A stretch of 64,000 nt of DNA from Fructilactobacillus hinvesii (GCF_024029435.1 NZ_CP097118.1:496001-560000), one strand, 5' to 3'; positions 15,305-24,621 are shown, numbered from the stretch's first letter. The notes: generated from the letters alone by a model not told the origin. Program-made: numbers and translations.

Positions 15305-16888
15305 TTATTTCAACACCTTCTTTAATAATTCCAGTGTCTTTTGTGCTTCTGGAGTGGTGCCAACTAGGTCATCCATCATTGTTTTGATTTCACTAGTTAG
15401 TTCTTCTTCTTGTTGATCTAGTTCGTGCATATCATCAACTAGCTTTTGCACATCAACCGGCGGTTCTTCTTCAAAGGTATCTACGTAACGGGGGATGTTG
15501 AGGTTGTAGTCATTTTCTACAATTTCGTCCATCGAAGCCACGTGGGCATACTTATCGACATTTTCACGATTTAAATAGGTTTTGACAATCTTATCAATAT
15601 CTTGTTTGCGTAGCTTATTACTGTTCTTGGCCTTTTCAAATCCCTTAGATGCATCAATAAAAAGTACGTCATCATTTTCCCGATTTTTCTCAAGAATTAA
15701 AATGACGGTTGGAATCCCCGTATTGGTAAAGATTTTTTCTGGTAAGCCAATTACTGCTGAAATATTGTGATTATTTAACAGGTTTTTTCGTATTTTTCCT
15801 TCAGCAGCACCCCGGAAGAGGACTCCGTGTGGTAACACAATTGCCATCCGTCCGTCTTGCTTCAAGTGGTACAGACAATGCAGAAGGAAAGCATAATCAG
15901 CTTTTGATTTGGGTGCCACGCCCATTTTAAACCGGGGATCATTTTCTCGATCTTGGTTATCCCATCGCAGTGAGTAGGGTGGATTAGCCATTACAGCGTC
16001 AAACATTCGGGGAGCATCAACACCATCGACCACACCATCCGGCCAATCACTATTTAAAGTATCAGCATTGCGCAGGTGAATATCGTTGTATTCCACTCCA
16101 TGCATCATCAAGTTCATTCGTGCCAAGTTGTAGGTTGTGGTGATTAATTCTTGACCGTAGTATTTAATGGCACCTTGTTTTCCAGCATTGTGCATGTAGT
16201 TTGCAGTTGTTAAAAGCAAGGAACCAGAACCCATTGCTGGGTCGTACAGGCTGTAATTTTCAACGTCTTCACGTCCCGAGGTTAAAATTTGGGCCATGAT
16301 TTCAGATACTTGGTGGGGCGTGTAGAATTCACCGGCTTTAGCACCAGAATTTGCTGCAAACATTCCGATTAAATATTCATATAAATCACCAAGCACATCA
16401 GAATCTTCGTCTAACTCAATTTCACTCATTAAGTTAATCATGTCGGTAATCGTAGCTGTCCGAGCCTGCGTGTTATTTCCAAGGCGGGTGGAGGTTAAAT
16501 CCATATCGGCAAATATTCCGGCAAAGGCCGTCTTGGCCTTAGGAGCAATTCCTTGGTTAAATCGGGCTAGTGCATCAGACATCATCATCACGTTAAATTT
16601 ATCTGTGTTGATGGCTTCCTGCCAGTCTGAAAATAGATCCCCGGGTTGAATTACGTAACCTAAGTTATCCTGCATGTAAGCTTCAGCTTGCTGTTGATCT
16701 TGTTGCCAAATTTCAGCCCAACTGGTTCCTTGGGAAATGGATTGGACCCAGTTTTGTGCTTTATCTGAGAGGTATTTATAGAACATGATTCCGAAGATGT
16801 AGTTTTTGTATTCGGATGGTTCAATTTTTCCTCGTGTTTCGTTTAAGGTTTTCCACACGAGGGCTTCTTTTTTTGCGCTTAATGCCAT
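15305..16888 (-). CDS. hsdM: Type I modification methyltransferase, M subunit
   Basis: 527 residues. N-terminal HsdM helical domain (about 1-150), then the adenine methyltransferase domain with GEFYTPHQVSEIM, SAM-binding DPAMGSGSLLL and the catalytic NPPY in MANPPYSLRW, and a C-terminal helical tail that contacts HsdS. It methylates N6 of adenine at the site chosen by HsdS and forms the restriction complex with HsdR. ATG 16888 has a CGGAG site. The stop overlaps the hsdS start by one base, giving translational coupling. Base composition is like the host chromosome, in contrast to the AT-rich hsdS genes, which suggests that specificity genes were exchanged separately. Confidence 0.96.
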   Translation of the reverse strand: MALSAKKEALVWKTLNETRGKIEPSEYKNYIFGIMFYKYLSDKAQNWVQSISQGTSWAEIWQQDQQQAEAYMQDNLGYVIQPGDLFSDWQEAINTDKFNVMMMSDALARFNQGIAPKAKTAFAGIFADMDLTSTRLGNNTQARTATITDMINLMSEIELDEDSDVLGDLYEYLIGMFAANSGAKAGEFYTPHQVSEIMAQILTSGREDVENYSLYDPAMGSGSLLLTTANYMHNAGKQGAIKYYGQELITTTYNLARMNLMMHGVEYNDIHLRNADTLNSDWPDGVVDGVDAPRMFDAVMANPPYSLRWDNQDRENDPRFKMGVAPKSKADYAFLLHCLYHLKQDGRMAIVLPHGVLFRGAAEGKIRKNLLNNHNISAVIGLPEKIFTNTGIPTVILILEKNRENDDVLFIDASKGFEKAKNSNKLRKQDIDKIVKTYLNRENVDKYAHVASMDEIVENDYNLNIPRYVDTFEEEPPVDVQKLVDDMHELDQQEEELTSEIKTMMDDLVGTTPEAQKTLELLKKVLK

Positions 16889-16961
16889 TGGCTGACTCCG
16901 TTTCTGTTATTTATTTTTTATAATTAACGCTGTTATACAGAATAAACTAATCGGAGCAAAT

Positions 16962-16993
16962 AAAAAAGACCAACTAGATTAGTAGTGGGTCTT
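16962..16993 (-). terminator. Terminator after map
   Basis: AAGACC-ACTA pairs with TAGT-GGTCTT, then T6 on the minus strand. Confidence 0.72.
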
Positions 16994-17009
16994 GATCAAT
17001 TCGCAAATT

Positions 17010-17807
17010 TTAATCTTTCAAATACCATGCATCTTCCTCCGGATCCTGCGACGTCAGGATCTTTGGTCCGTCTTCCGTGATGGCCAAGGTGTGTTCGTAT
17101 TGCGCGGAGAGGGATCCATCTTCTGTGACGTAGTAGGTCCAGTCGTCCTTGGCATCAAAACGGTCCTTAATCTTCCAAGTTCCGAGTGTCACCATCGGTT
17201 CGATGGTAATCGTCATGCCGGGGCGGAGCCGTAAGCCACGGCCTTTTTCTCCGTAAGCGGGAACGGCTGGTTCTTCGTGAATTGTGGGCTGGATTCCGTG
17301 TCCAATTAGTTCCCGAACGTCGCCCATGTGGTTTTCGTCTTCTACGTAGTGTTGGATGGCGTAACCAATGTCACCGAGTCGGTTGCCAACCTGGGCTTGT
17401 TGAATTCCCTTGTAAAGCGATGCCTTGGTGACTTCCATTAGTTTTTGGGCTTCGGGACTGATCTTACCGACCGCATAGGTCCAGCAGGAGTCACTTTCAA
17501 AGCCGTCCTTGTTGACGCACATGTCGACCTTGACGATGTCACCGGACTTTAACTTCAAGCCCTTGCGGGGGATCCCGTGGGCCACTTCGTCGTTAATTGA
17601 GATACAGGTCCCAAACTTGTAGCCATCAAATCCTTTTTCGGAAGGAATCGCCCCGTGGTCAGTGATGTACTTGTTAGCGAATTCTTCGATTTCCCAGGTG
17701 TCTAGGCCGGGTTTAATCAGTTTCTGAAGCCCTTTGTGGACGCCCGCTAGGACGGCGCCTGATTCAGCCATTTTTTCAATTTCACGCTCTGATTTTAAGG
17801 TAATCAA
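17010..17807 (-). CDS. map: Methionine aminopeptidase, type I
   Basis: 265 residues, the usual length. Removes the initiator methionine from nascent proteins. Metal ligands seen: Asp in IVKVDMCVN, Asp in GFESDSC, His in ELIGHGIQ, Glu in TITIEPMV and Glu in AQYEHTLAI; His in EVAHGIP lines the pocket. AAGGAGAACAAC precedes ATG 17807. Compared with short bacterial MetAPs it carries a lactobacillar C-terminal insertion (KIKDRFDAKDDWTYY). Monocistronic with its own terminator. Confidence 0.95.
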   Translation of the reverse strand: MITLKSEREIEKMAESGAVLAGVHKGLQKLIKPGLDTWEIEEFANKYITDHGAIPSEKGFDGYKFGTCISINDEVAHGIPRKGLKLKSGDIVKVDMCVNKDGFESDSCWTYAVGKISPEAQKLMEVTKASLYKGIQQAQVGNRLGDIGYAIQHYVEDENHMGDVRELIGHGIQPTIHEEPAVPAYGEKGRGLRLRPGMTITIEPMVTLGTWKIKDRFDAKDDWTYYVTEDGSLSAQYEHTLAITEDGPKILTSQDPEEDAWYLKD

Positions 17808-17903
17808 TGTTGTTCTCCTTTGGTATTGATTATGTTAGGCAGAAAGCCATCCCCTTTAATATAGCACTAATTCGCGCAAAACGGCACCCAGAGCTCAACT
17901 AGC

Positions 17904-18422
17904 TTACTGTTGTTTATTCTTAATCGTATTTTTCACGATGGGAAGCAGGCCTTGGATAAAGCGTTTTTCTCGTTTCCAACTGGTCAGATAGTTAACGTAG
18001 TATTGACCTGCCAAGAAGATGACGAGGCTCACCACGATAAACAAAATGATACCGATGCGACCGAGTTCCATCTTTTCAATGATTAACTCGTAGGTCGAAC
18101 AAACTCCGTTTAAAAAGCCGGCGTAGGCCACGAAGTACCATGCAAGCCCTTTATTGTAAAAACTGTAGAAGTTCTTAAAGTCCTCCTTGTTGTTCACTAG
18201 GTCTTGCACCTGAGCCCGTCCGGCCGTTTTTTTCAAGCGGTGAAAGAGCAAAGGGGGAATAATCCACTCCAGTAAGCTCGTGGGCTTCGTCTTGTGGCCC
18301 TTGATTTGATACTTGGCAAAGACCGTGTTTGACTCCATCAGTTCCATCCGTCCCTGGTACAGAGGGAAAATGAACAATAACCAATCCCCGATAAAGCCGA
18401 GAATTCCAATGATAATTTCCAT
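17904..18422 (-). CDS. Uncharacterised membrane protein
   Basis: 172 residues; not recognised. A hydrophobic N-terminal helix (about 3-21), a polar, basic middle part with a second short hydrophobic stretch (SLLEWIIPPLLF), a helix near 90-110 (GLAWYFVAYAGFLNGV) and a strong helix at about 124-146, followed by a basic tail. No catalytic motif. GGAGG lies before ATG 18422. The gene is between map and the divergent DUF915 gene and seems to be transcribed alone or with map. Confidence 0.6.
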   Translation of the reverse strand: MEIIIGILGFIGDWLLFIFPLYQGRMELMESNTVFAKYQIKGHKTKPTSLLEWIIPPLLFHRLKKTAGRAQVQDLVNNKEDFKNFYSFYNKGLAWYFVAYAGFLNGVCSTYELIIEKMELGRIGIILFIVVSLVIFLAGQYYVNYLTSWKREKRFIQGLLPIVKNTIKNKQQ

Positions 18423-18574
18423 GTTTTGACCTCCATCATTCTAATTACTTACAATTAAATAACTAACTGAGTTAAATTGCAATCGAGCTTTCATTAACGT
18501 GGTGGGCATCCGGTGGGCTATGGTATGATAGATAATGATGTCTTTGAGAAGAATAAAATTAAAAAGGTGATTAT

Positions 18575-19549
18575 TTGAAAAAAAAGCTATTTAATAAATG
18601 GGACCTAGTGGTCTTAATTATTGGAGTTTCGGCGGCGGTGTTGGGGTTCTTTTATATGAACTATAACAACCAAAATTCCGGTGGTAAGCTGCATAAACCG
18701 ATGCAGTCGCCGATTATCTTTGTTTCTGACCAAAACCGGACCTCTGCGGCCGCCCAACACTTGGTAACCACGGCGAGCCGATCCGGAGGGTCAGTGGCGA
18801 TGCACATTGACGTTCTAACTGATGGGGAGATTCAGTACCAAAAAAACGGCAATGTAAAGGCCAAACAGCCGATTATTGAGGTGAACTTTAGTGATCGAAG
18901 TAAAACTACCCGGGAACAAGCTAAGGCCTTAAATAGCATCCTCCGGCACTTAAACCGGAAGTATCAATACGAACAGTACGATGCGATTGGCTTTGGCTCC
19001 GGGAGTTTGGCAGTCTTTACCAACGCGACCCACTATGGTTTTGAACGCAACCGGATGCGTTTGAAACACTTTGTGTCGGTAGCGGGTCCTTACCAGGGAG
19101 TGAAGCTGAACGTACCACCGGTTAAACCGGGGCAACCAGCTCCTGTTAATAACCAAGCTCCCGCTAACCGGCAAAATGGGAATCGGCCTAATCAGCAACG
19201 GATGAATAATTCCCAACGACCGGATCCTAATAATCAAGAACTAATGCGGGAACAAATTTTAGACCGCCAACAAGCGATTAACGATCGATATCCCACTTAC
19301 GTTGAACTAAAGAAGGAGTCGAAAAAACTGGATCCCAATACCCAGGTCTTAAATATTTACGGGGCCGTGGACAAACAGAGTAATTCAGATGGACTTGTTC
19401 CAGCGTCGTCGGCGGCAGCCTTGAAGAATCTGGTTCCGTCCCAGAACTATGAATCACTGCGGTTAACCGGACCGATGGCAGATCACGCCCAAATTATTGA
19501 TAATCAAGTTTCAGAGCGGATCATCAACCGGTTCTTATTTAATGATTAA
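18575..19549 (+). CDS. DUF915 alpha/beta-hydrolase-like membrane-anchored protein
   Basis: 324 residues starting at TTG with AAAGGTG upstream. Residues 9-28 form a membrane anchor, so the domain faces outward. The fold follows DUF915 hydrolases of lactobacilli: HFVSVAGPYQGV, SNSDGLVPASSAA with the acid, and DHAQII with the His. However, the nucleophile elbow reads GFGSG at 139-143, where G-x-S-x-G is expected, so the Ser position is Gly141; the enzyme may be inactive or use another Ser (142 or 144). A Pro/Asn/Gln-rich insertion at about 178-225 interrupts the domain. The biological substrate of DUF915 proteins is unknown. Confidence 0.78.
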   Translation: MKKKLFNKWDLVVLIIGVSAAVLGFFYMNYNNQNSGGKLHKPMQSPIIFVSDQNRTSAAAQHLVTTASRSGGSVAMHIDVLTDGEIQYQKNGNVKAKQPIIEVNFSDRSKTTREQAKALNSILRHLNRKYQYEQYDAIGFGSGSLAVFTNATHYGFERNRMRLKHFVSVAGPYQGVKLNVPPVKPGQPAPVNNQAPANRQNGNRPNQQRMNNSQRPDPNNQELMREQILDRQQAINDRYPTYVELKKESKKLDPNTQVLNIYGAVDKQSNSDGLVPASSAAALKNLVPSQNYESLRLTGPMADHAQIIDNQVSERIINRFLFND

Positions 19550-19557
19550 AAGAAGAC

Positions 19558-19589
19558 AAAAAGCCCCTGACAATTGTCAGGGGCTTTTT
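19558..19589. terminator. Bidirectional terminator between the DUF915 gene and pepO
   Basis: AAAAAGCCCCTGACA/TGTCAGGGGCTTTTT between convergent genes. Confidence 0.9.
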
Positions 19590-19591
19590 GG

Positions 19592-21511
19592 TTACCAAAT
19601 TTGGACACGTTTGGCTGGTTCAAGGTACATACCGTCGCTTGGTTGGACGTTAAAGGTGGTGTAGAAGTCATCGAGGTTTTTAACCTGGACCGTTGCCCGC
19701 AATGGACCAGGAGCATGCACGTCCACCGTTAAGAGGAGGTGTTGGTACTCAGGGGTGGCCTTCATTCGCCAAATCCGAGCCCAGTTCGTAAAGAACTCGT
19801 AGAGGTCGGCATCGGCTTCTTCCTTAGCGGCCGCTTCGGCACAGCTTAAACCGCCGGCATCAGCGATGTTTTCAGAGACGGTCAGCTTCCCGTTCACTTT
19901 ACCACCGGCGTATGGTAAGCCATCGAATTCGGTGATCATCTTTTGGGCCAAGCCCTCAAAGTGTTCGTGGTCTTCCTTGGTCCACCAGTTGTTCATGTTC
20001 CCAAATTCATCAAAGAGGGAACCGTTGTTATCAAAGGCGTGGGAGATTTCGTGGGCAATTACCGCTCCAATCCCTCCGTAGTTAGCACTGGCAGACTGTT
20101 CCAAGCTGTAGAACGGAGCCTGCAGGATGGCCGCTGGAAAGACAATGATGTTTTTGAACGGATGGTAGTAAGCATTAACGGTGTTGGCGCTCATTTCCCA
20201 CTTTTCTCGTTCGACTGGTTGGTTCCACTTTGAGAAGGTGTCTTTAGCTTCTAGGTAGTTGAAGTGTAATAAGTTGGCGACTAAACCAGCTGCTTCATCA
20301 ACGTGGAATTGGTGGTAGATGGGATCCAATTGGTCGGGATAACCAACTTGAATGCCCAAACTGTTCAACTTCTTAATGGCCATTTGCTTGGTGTCAGCAC
20401 CGAGCCAGTCGTTGTTGGCCAACCGTTGTTCGTAGATGCCAATCATCTTTTCGACCATGTGGTGGACATCCGCCTTGGCTTTGGGACCAAAGTATTTCTT
20501 GCCGTAGTAGTCACCCACGACGTGTTTGAAGGTTCCAGAGGCGAGATAAAAGGCTGCTTTAGCTGGTTTAGCGGCTTCCTTTTTCCCGGACAGAGCCCTG
20601 CTAAATTGACCACCAACCTGACGAAAGTCCTCTGAGAGGGCTCCGGCTAAGCCGTTAACCGTCTTTACTAACATCCAGGCTTGGAACTTTTTAAAGTTGG
20701 CGGGGGTAAGCAATTCGTTTAGGTGTTTGAAGTATTCTGGTTCCGTCACGATGATTTTTTCGGGGACGGCTCCCACCAGGCCTTGGATGGCTTGTTTTAA
20801 ATCTAGGGCCGTAGTTGAGGCAGCCAGTTCGTCCGTTGTGAACGGATTGTAGGTCTTACTAATGTCAGCTGCTTCTTCCGCTGATTTCACGTGGGGGGCA
20901 ATCTGAGCATCAAAGTCCTTCGCCTCTGCTACGAGCTCGCGTGCCTGGTCTGCTTCATAACCGGCCATCTGGAGCAGTTTTTCACTCATTTGGGTAAAAA
21001 TTGGCATTAATTGGGCGTAGGCCGGGTTATCTGGTTCGTAGTACGTCTTGTCTGGTAAGAAGAGACTGGGACTTCCAGCAAAGAGGGCGTTAACCTGCGC
21101 ATTCTTCATGTCCGCGTCGATGTCAAAGTCGAAGGGAACGGGGAAGCCCTTGAGAATCCAGTCAGCTAGGTGAGCATCAAGGTCTGCATAGTCAGTCAGT
21201 TGTTTAATCTGGTCTAAGCGGGGTTTTAACGGTGTGGCTCCGTCCTGATCCCGTCGCTTAAAGTCCATCGCCAGTTGGTAGAACTTTACGTATTCTTGTA
21301 ATTCGGGGGTGTTAGCTGGAATGTCTCCGGCAGCTAAGGCGTCGGAATCATGCATCAACGTCTTCTCAATCTCATCGACTAGATCCATAAAGCCACCCAC
21401 GGAGGAGTGGTCGCCGGGAATGGTGGCCTGTTTCACCCAGGCACCGTTGACAGCGTCATAGAGGTCGTCTTTGATTTCTGCTTGGTTTACTGGAAAATCA
21501 GCTTGTGCCAT
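19592..21511 (-). CDS. pepO: Neutral endopeptidase PepO (M13 family)
   Basis: 639 residues, normal for lactobacillar PepO. Zinc site: His487-Glu488-x-x-His491 in VIAHEISHAFDNNG and Glu547 in SENIADAGG; the substrate-binding NAYYHPFKN at 447 and the C-terminal tryptophan typical of M13 enzymes are present. No signal peptide, so it is cytoplasmic and trims oligopeptides taken up by transport. AAGAAGGATA precedes ATG 21511. Monocistronic. With PepT and the prolyl aminopeptidase elsewhere in the window it belongs to the peptide-use set. Confidence 0.95.
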   Translation of the reverse strand: MAQADFPVNQAEIKDDLYDAVNGAWVKQATIPGDHSSVGGFMDLVDEIEKTLMHDSDALAAGDIPANTPELQEYVKFYQLAMDFKRRDQDGATPLKPRLDQIKQLTDYADLDAHLADWILKGFPVPFDFDIDADMKNAQVNALFAGSPSLFLPDKTYYEPDNPAYAQLMPIFTQMSEKLLQMAGYEADQARELVAEAKDFDAQIAPHVKSAEEAADISKTYNPFTTDELAASTTALDLKQAIQGLVGAVPEKIIVTEPEYFKHLNELLTPANFKKFQAWMLVKTVNGLAGALSEDFRQVGGQFSRALSGKKEAAKPAKAAFYLASGTFKHVVGDYYGKKYFGPKAKADVHHMVEKMIGIYEQRLANNDWLGADTKQMAIKKLNSLGIQVGYPDQLDPIYHQFHVDEAAGLVANLLHFNYLEAKDTFSKWNQPVEREKWEMSANTVNAYYHPFKNIIVFPAAILQAPFYSLEQSASANYGGIGAVIAHEISHAFDNNGSLFDEFGNMNNWWTKEDHEHFEGLAQKMITEFDGLPYAGGKVNGKLTVSENIADAGGLSCAEAAAKEEADADLYEFFTNWARIWRMKATPEYQHLLLTVDVHAPGPLRATVQVKNLDDFYTTFNVQPSDGMYLEPAKRVQIW

Positions 21512-21553
21512 AAAATATCCTTCTTTCTGTAGTTGGTTATGGGTTATCTTACC

Positions 21554-21592
21554 AAAAAACGGCGGTTAAGGAAAACTTAACCACCGTTTTTT
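21554..21592 (-). terminator. Terminator of the opuA operon
   Basis: AAAAAACGGTGGTTAAG pairs with CTTAACCGCCGTTTTTT on the minus strand. Confidence 0.88.
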
Positions 21593-21601
21593 CGGATTTA
21601 T

Positions 21602-22510
21602 TTACTTTTTCAAGTCTTCAATCGAGTTAATGTTCTTCATGTACTTCGGTACGGCTAGACCAACCCGAGCACCAGGACAGTTAACTCCCACGACTTCTAC
21701 TTGATTCTTGAACTTCTGGTATAGCGGACCAGAGGTAACTGGTAGCCAAGCAGCGGTCGTGACGTCGGCTGAACCCCGGGCAATCGAAGCCCATTCTGGT
21801 TGAGCTTCCATGGCCGAGATGGTCACGTTGTAACCCTTGTCACGCAGGATTTGGGCGGTCACGTTCGTAGAGGCAATCGCATCATCCCACGTTACGTAGG
21901 TCATCCGAACTTTCTTTCCGTGTCCGTCTGGAACGCCGGCGGTCCATTTAGCAACCTCTTTAGGGTGTTGCTTGATGAACTTCTTCGCCGTCTTTTGCGG
22001 ATCGGCCCCCTTGAAGTTTTCGTACATGACGTCACCCATCATGTTGGAGTTCCACTTAAACTGCTGGAAGAACTTGTAGGCGCCGGGATTGTCCTTTTGG
22101 AAGCCCTTGCGAGCTACCGTGTTAATTTGTTCGGACTTTCCGTAAATGCCCTTGGGATCCTTCAAGAATTTAATTGGGTATTTCTTAAACATCCAGTGGG
22201 GTTGCCATGCGGTGACCACGATTGGTTGTTTGTACTTAATCGATTTTTCCAGTTGACTACACATGGCAGCCGTTGAACTGGTTTGCAGTTGCCAGTTTTG
22301 TTGCTTTAACCCATAAGCAGGGATGGCCTTTTGGGTCGAAGCCATAATTCCGGCCCCGGCATCGATCCCGGTGATAGTTTCATGCACTTGGGGACCGACC
22401 GGCTTATTAGCATCATATTTTTTCGGCGTGATGCTGCAGGCAGAAAGCATGATGGTTAAACAACTAATCCCGATGAAGCCCAGGAAGAGTTTTAATTTTT
22501 TGTTTTTCAT
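21602..22510 (-). CDS. opuAC: Glycine betaine/osmoprotectant ABC transporter, substrate-binding lipoprotein
   Basis: 302 residues. Signal peptide with lipobox LSAC (Cys25), so membrane-anchored on the outer face. The OpuAC-type fold has WQPHWMFKKYPIKFLKDP and, later, TTAAWLPVTSGP, which provide the aromatic residues for quaternary ammonium binding. It delivers betaine or a similar compatible solute to OpuAB. Start at 22510 with GGGAGCGG upstream; the longer open frame runs back into opuAB and is rejected. Last gene of the opuA operon, 16 bases after opuAB. Confidence 0.93.
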   Translation of the reverse strand: MKNKKLKLFLGFIGISCLTIMLSACSITPKKYDANKPVGPQVHETITGIDAGAGIMASTQKAIPAYGLKQQNWQLQTSSTAAMCSQLEKSIKYKQPIVVTAWQPHWMFKKYPIKFLKDPKGIYGKSEQINTVARKGFQKDNPGAYKFFQQFKWNSNMMGDVMYENFKGADPQKTAKKFIKQHPKEVAKWTAGVPDGHGKKVRMTYVTWDDAIASTNVTAQILRDKGYNVTISAMEAQPEWASIARGSADVTTAAWLPVTSGPLYQKFKNQVEVVGVNCPGARVGLAVPKYMKNINSIEDLKK

Positions 22511-22526
22511 CGAACCGCTCCCTTCT

Positions 22527-23402
22527 TTATTTGTGGTGGGATTGGTTGCTACCACTAACCCCTTCGGACAAGCGATCGAGGATAATTGCGAGAATAACGA
22601 TGGCAATTCCGGCAGCGAAACCAGCCCCAGCATCGTTACGACCAACGGCAAAGTAAACCAGTGAACCAAGGCCAAGAGTTCCGATCATGGAAGCAATAAC
22701 AACCATGGAAAGGGCCAACATCATTCCTTGGTTAATCCCGGACACAATCGTAGTCCGAGCCAATGGTAATTCAACTTTGAATAATTTTTGCCATGGGGTA
22801 CATCCAAAGGAAACCGCTGCTTCTTCTAAATCAGCGGGAACTTGTTGGATTCCCAGGCAGGTCGTGCTAACGATTGGTGGCAACGAGAAGATGACAGAAG
22901 CAACGACCCCAGGTACCATTCCAATTCCAAATAAAGCAACGGCTGGAATCAGGTACACGAAAGCCGGCATCGTCTGCATGAAGGAAAGGATGGGACGTAC
23001 AATTACGTTGACGGTGTGGCTCTTAGCCATCCAGATTCCCAACGGCACCCCAAAGACGATGATGATTAAACTCGTTGCTAACACCAACGTTAAAGTTTGG
23101 GTCATTTCGTGCCAGTAACCTTGGTTCCAGATTAAGCCCAGTCCTAAGGCTTCAAAAATCATGAAGCCCCAGTGCTTAGTTTTTCTGAGGATAAACCAGG
23201 TTAAGCACAAAACTAAAATGATAAAGAGCCAGGCGGGAAAGAGGTCTAAGACCCATTGAATGGCATCTAAGATGGCACCAATTCCAGCCGTTAAGGCATT
23301 AAAGAAGCCAGCAAACCCAGTCAGCCAGTTCACAAATGCATTAATCCACTTAGCGAGTGGGATGGCGGGAATGCCGCTTAAAATTGTCAGAAAACTATTC
23401 AT
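22527..23402 (-). CDS. opuAB: Glycine betaine ABC transporter permease
   Basis: 291 residues, about seven membrane helices, with the permease coupling motif EEAAVSFGCTPWQKLFKVELPLA that contacts the ATPase. It forms the channel of the OpuA importer. Starts at ATG 23402, overlapping the end of opuAA by eight bases with AAGGAGG inside opuAA, so translation is coupled. The binding protein is separate rather than fused, unlike OpuABC of Lactococcus. Confidence 0.94.
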   Translation of the reverse strand: MNSFLTILSGIPAIPLAKWINAFVNWLTGFAGFFNALTAGIGAILDAIQWVLDLFPAWLFIILVLCLTWFILRKTKHWGFMIFEALGLGLIWNQGYWHEMTQTLTLVLATSLIIIVFGVPLGIWMAKSHTVNVIVRPILSFMQTMPAFVYLIPAVALFGIGMVPGVVASVIFSLPPIVSTTCLGIQQVPADLEEAAVSFGCTPWQKLFKVELPLARTTIVSGINQGMMLALSMVVIASMIGTLGLGSLVYFAVGRNDAGAGFAAGIAIVILAIILDRLSEGVSGSNQSHHK

Positions 23403-24621
23403 TATCTGCGCCTCCTTCAGTATCATCGCTGTTTGAACCAGACATTGCTTCTAGAATGGTACTCCGAAGGATGATTCCTTCCAGGCGACCGTCTTCATCA
23501 ACTACGGCGTATGGCAACGGAGACTTCGAAATCTTGTCGAAGAGGTCGGCGATTGGAGTATCTGGACTAGTGGTTGGCAAGCCCTTCTTTAAGACAGGGC
23601 GCATATCTCGTTGTTGGGTTTCAATCAGCTTAATTACGTCGTCTGCATCTAACAACCCGAGCAGGCGTTGGTTATCATCCACAGCAAAGATACTGGAGAT
23701 GTGGTCTTCCTTCATCCGCCGTAAGGCCAACTTTGGTCCGTCCTTTTCGATGTTGATCGTGTTTGGATGGATCATGACGTTGCCGGCCGTCAAGATCTTG
23801 GAACGGTCCACGTTTTGAATGAACTTCTTGACGTAGTCGTTCTTCGGATGCGTTAACAGATCTTCGGGGGTATCGATTTGAACCACGTCTCCGTCGTGCA
23901 TCATGAGGATCCGATCCCCAATTCGGAGAGCTTCGTTTAAATCGTGACTGATGAAGATGATCGTCTTGTGCAATTTGTGTTGCAGGTCAATCAATTCATC
24001 TTGCATGTCCCGCCGGTTCAACGGATCCAGGGCAGAGAAAGCTTCGTCCATCAAAAGGACATCGGGGTCATTGGTAATGGCCCGGGCTAAGCCGACCCGC
24101 TGTTGCATCCCACCGGATAGTTCACTGGGGTACTGATTGTCATAACCATTTAGACCCACCATTTCCAAGGATTCGTGGGCTTTCTTTTCCCGTTCTTCCT
24201 TGGCAACTCCTTGAACTTCAAGGCCAAAGGCGGCGTTTTCTAACACGGTTTTGTCGGGTAACAGGGCAAAGCCTTGAAAGACCATGCTCATTTTCTTCCG
24301 TCGTAACTCTAATAAACCTTTCTTATCGAGTTGCATAATGTTTTGCCCATCGACATAGATGGTTCCAAGGGTTGGTTCGATGAGCCGGTTAAACATCCGA
24401 AGCATCGTAGACTTCCCAGAACCAGACAGACCCATGATAACGAAAATCTCGTTGTCATTAATGGTGAAATTAGCGTTATCAACCCCAACGGTACTTCCAG
24501 TTTTGGCGAGGATTTCTGCCTTACTTTTTCCTTCAGATAAAAGCTCTTGTGCTTTATTGATGTGGGGACCAAAAATTTTGGTTAAGTGGTCCACTTTGAT
24601 CTTTTCTTTGTTTTCGGTCAC
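23395..24621 (-). CDS. opuAA: Glycine betaine ABC transporter, ATP-binding subunit with CBS domains
   Basis: 408 residues. ATPase domain: Walker A GLSGSGKST, signature LSGGMQQR, Walker B VLLMDEAFSALD. Two C-terminal CBS domains (about 280-400: ISSIFAVDDNQRLLGLL and LPYAVVDEDGRLEGII), which in OpuA sense ionic strength and gate transport. GTG start at 24621 with AAAGGAGAA upstream. First gene of the operon, behind a promoter with a consensus -35. Confidence 0.94.
   Translation of the reverse strand: MTENKEKIKVDHLTKIFGPHINKAQELLSEGKSKAEILAKTGSTVGVDNANFTINDNEIFVIMGLSGSGKSTMLRMFNRLIEPTLGTIYVDGQNIMQLDKKGLLELRRKKMSMVFQGFALLPDKTVLENAAFGLEVQGVAKEEREKKAHESLEMVGLNGYDNQYPSELSGGMQQRVGLARAITNDPDVLLMDEAFSALDPLNRRDMQDELIDLQHKLHKTIIFISHDLNEALRIGDRILMMHDGDVVQIDTPEDLLTHPKNDYVKKFIQNVDRSKILTAGNVMIHPNTINIEKDGPKLALRRMKEDHISSIFAVDDNQRLLGLLDADDVIKLIETQQRDMRPVLKKGLPTTSPDTPIADLFDKISKSPLPYAVVDEDGRLEGIILRSTILEAMSGSNSDDTEGGADNE

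Larger units (their letters stand above)
14137..15305 (-). pseudogene. hsdS: Type I specificity subunit in the expressed position, frameshifted by an 8-bp duplication
   Basis: Starts at ATG 15305, overlapping the hsdM stop by one base (TAATG), so it is the translated hsdS. The open frame ends at 14472 after 277 residues: the whole first recognition domain, the central helix and the first third of the second domain. A tandem duplication of GAATTAAA (minus strand, 14497-14512) shifts the frame; with one copy the reading continues GIKEANSKKPVIIFDDFTT, a known HsdS pattern, through 100 or more further codons to the TAA at 14137. The present protein therefore has only one complete recognition domain. 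Truncated HsdS can dimerise in some type I systems, so partial activity cannot be excluded. Inversion at repeat 2 would replace the broken half with an intact one. Confidence 0.85.

Noticed and set aside
21800..22276. Plus-strand frame of 158 codons inside opuAC
   Set aside because: Antisense shadow created by codon bias of opuAC.
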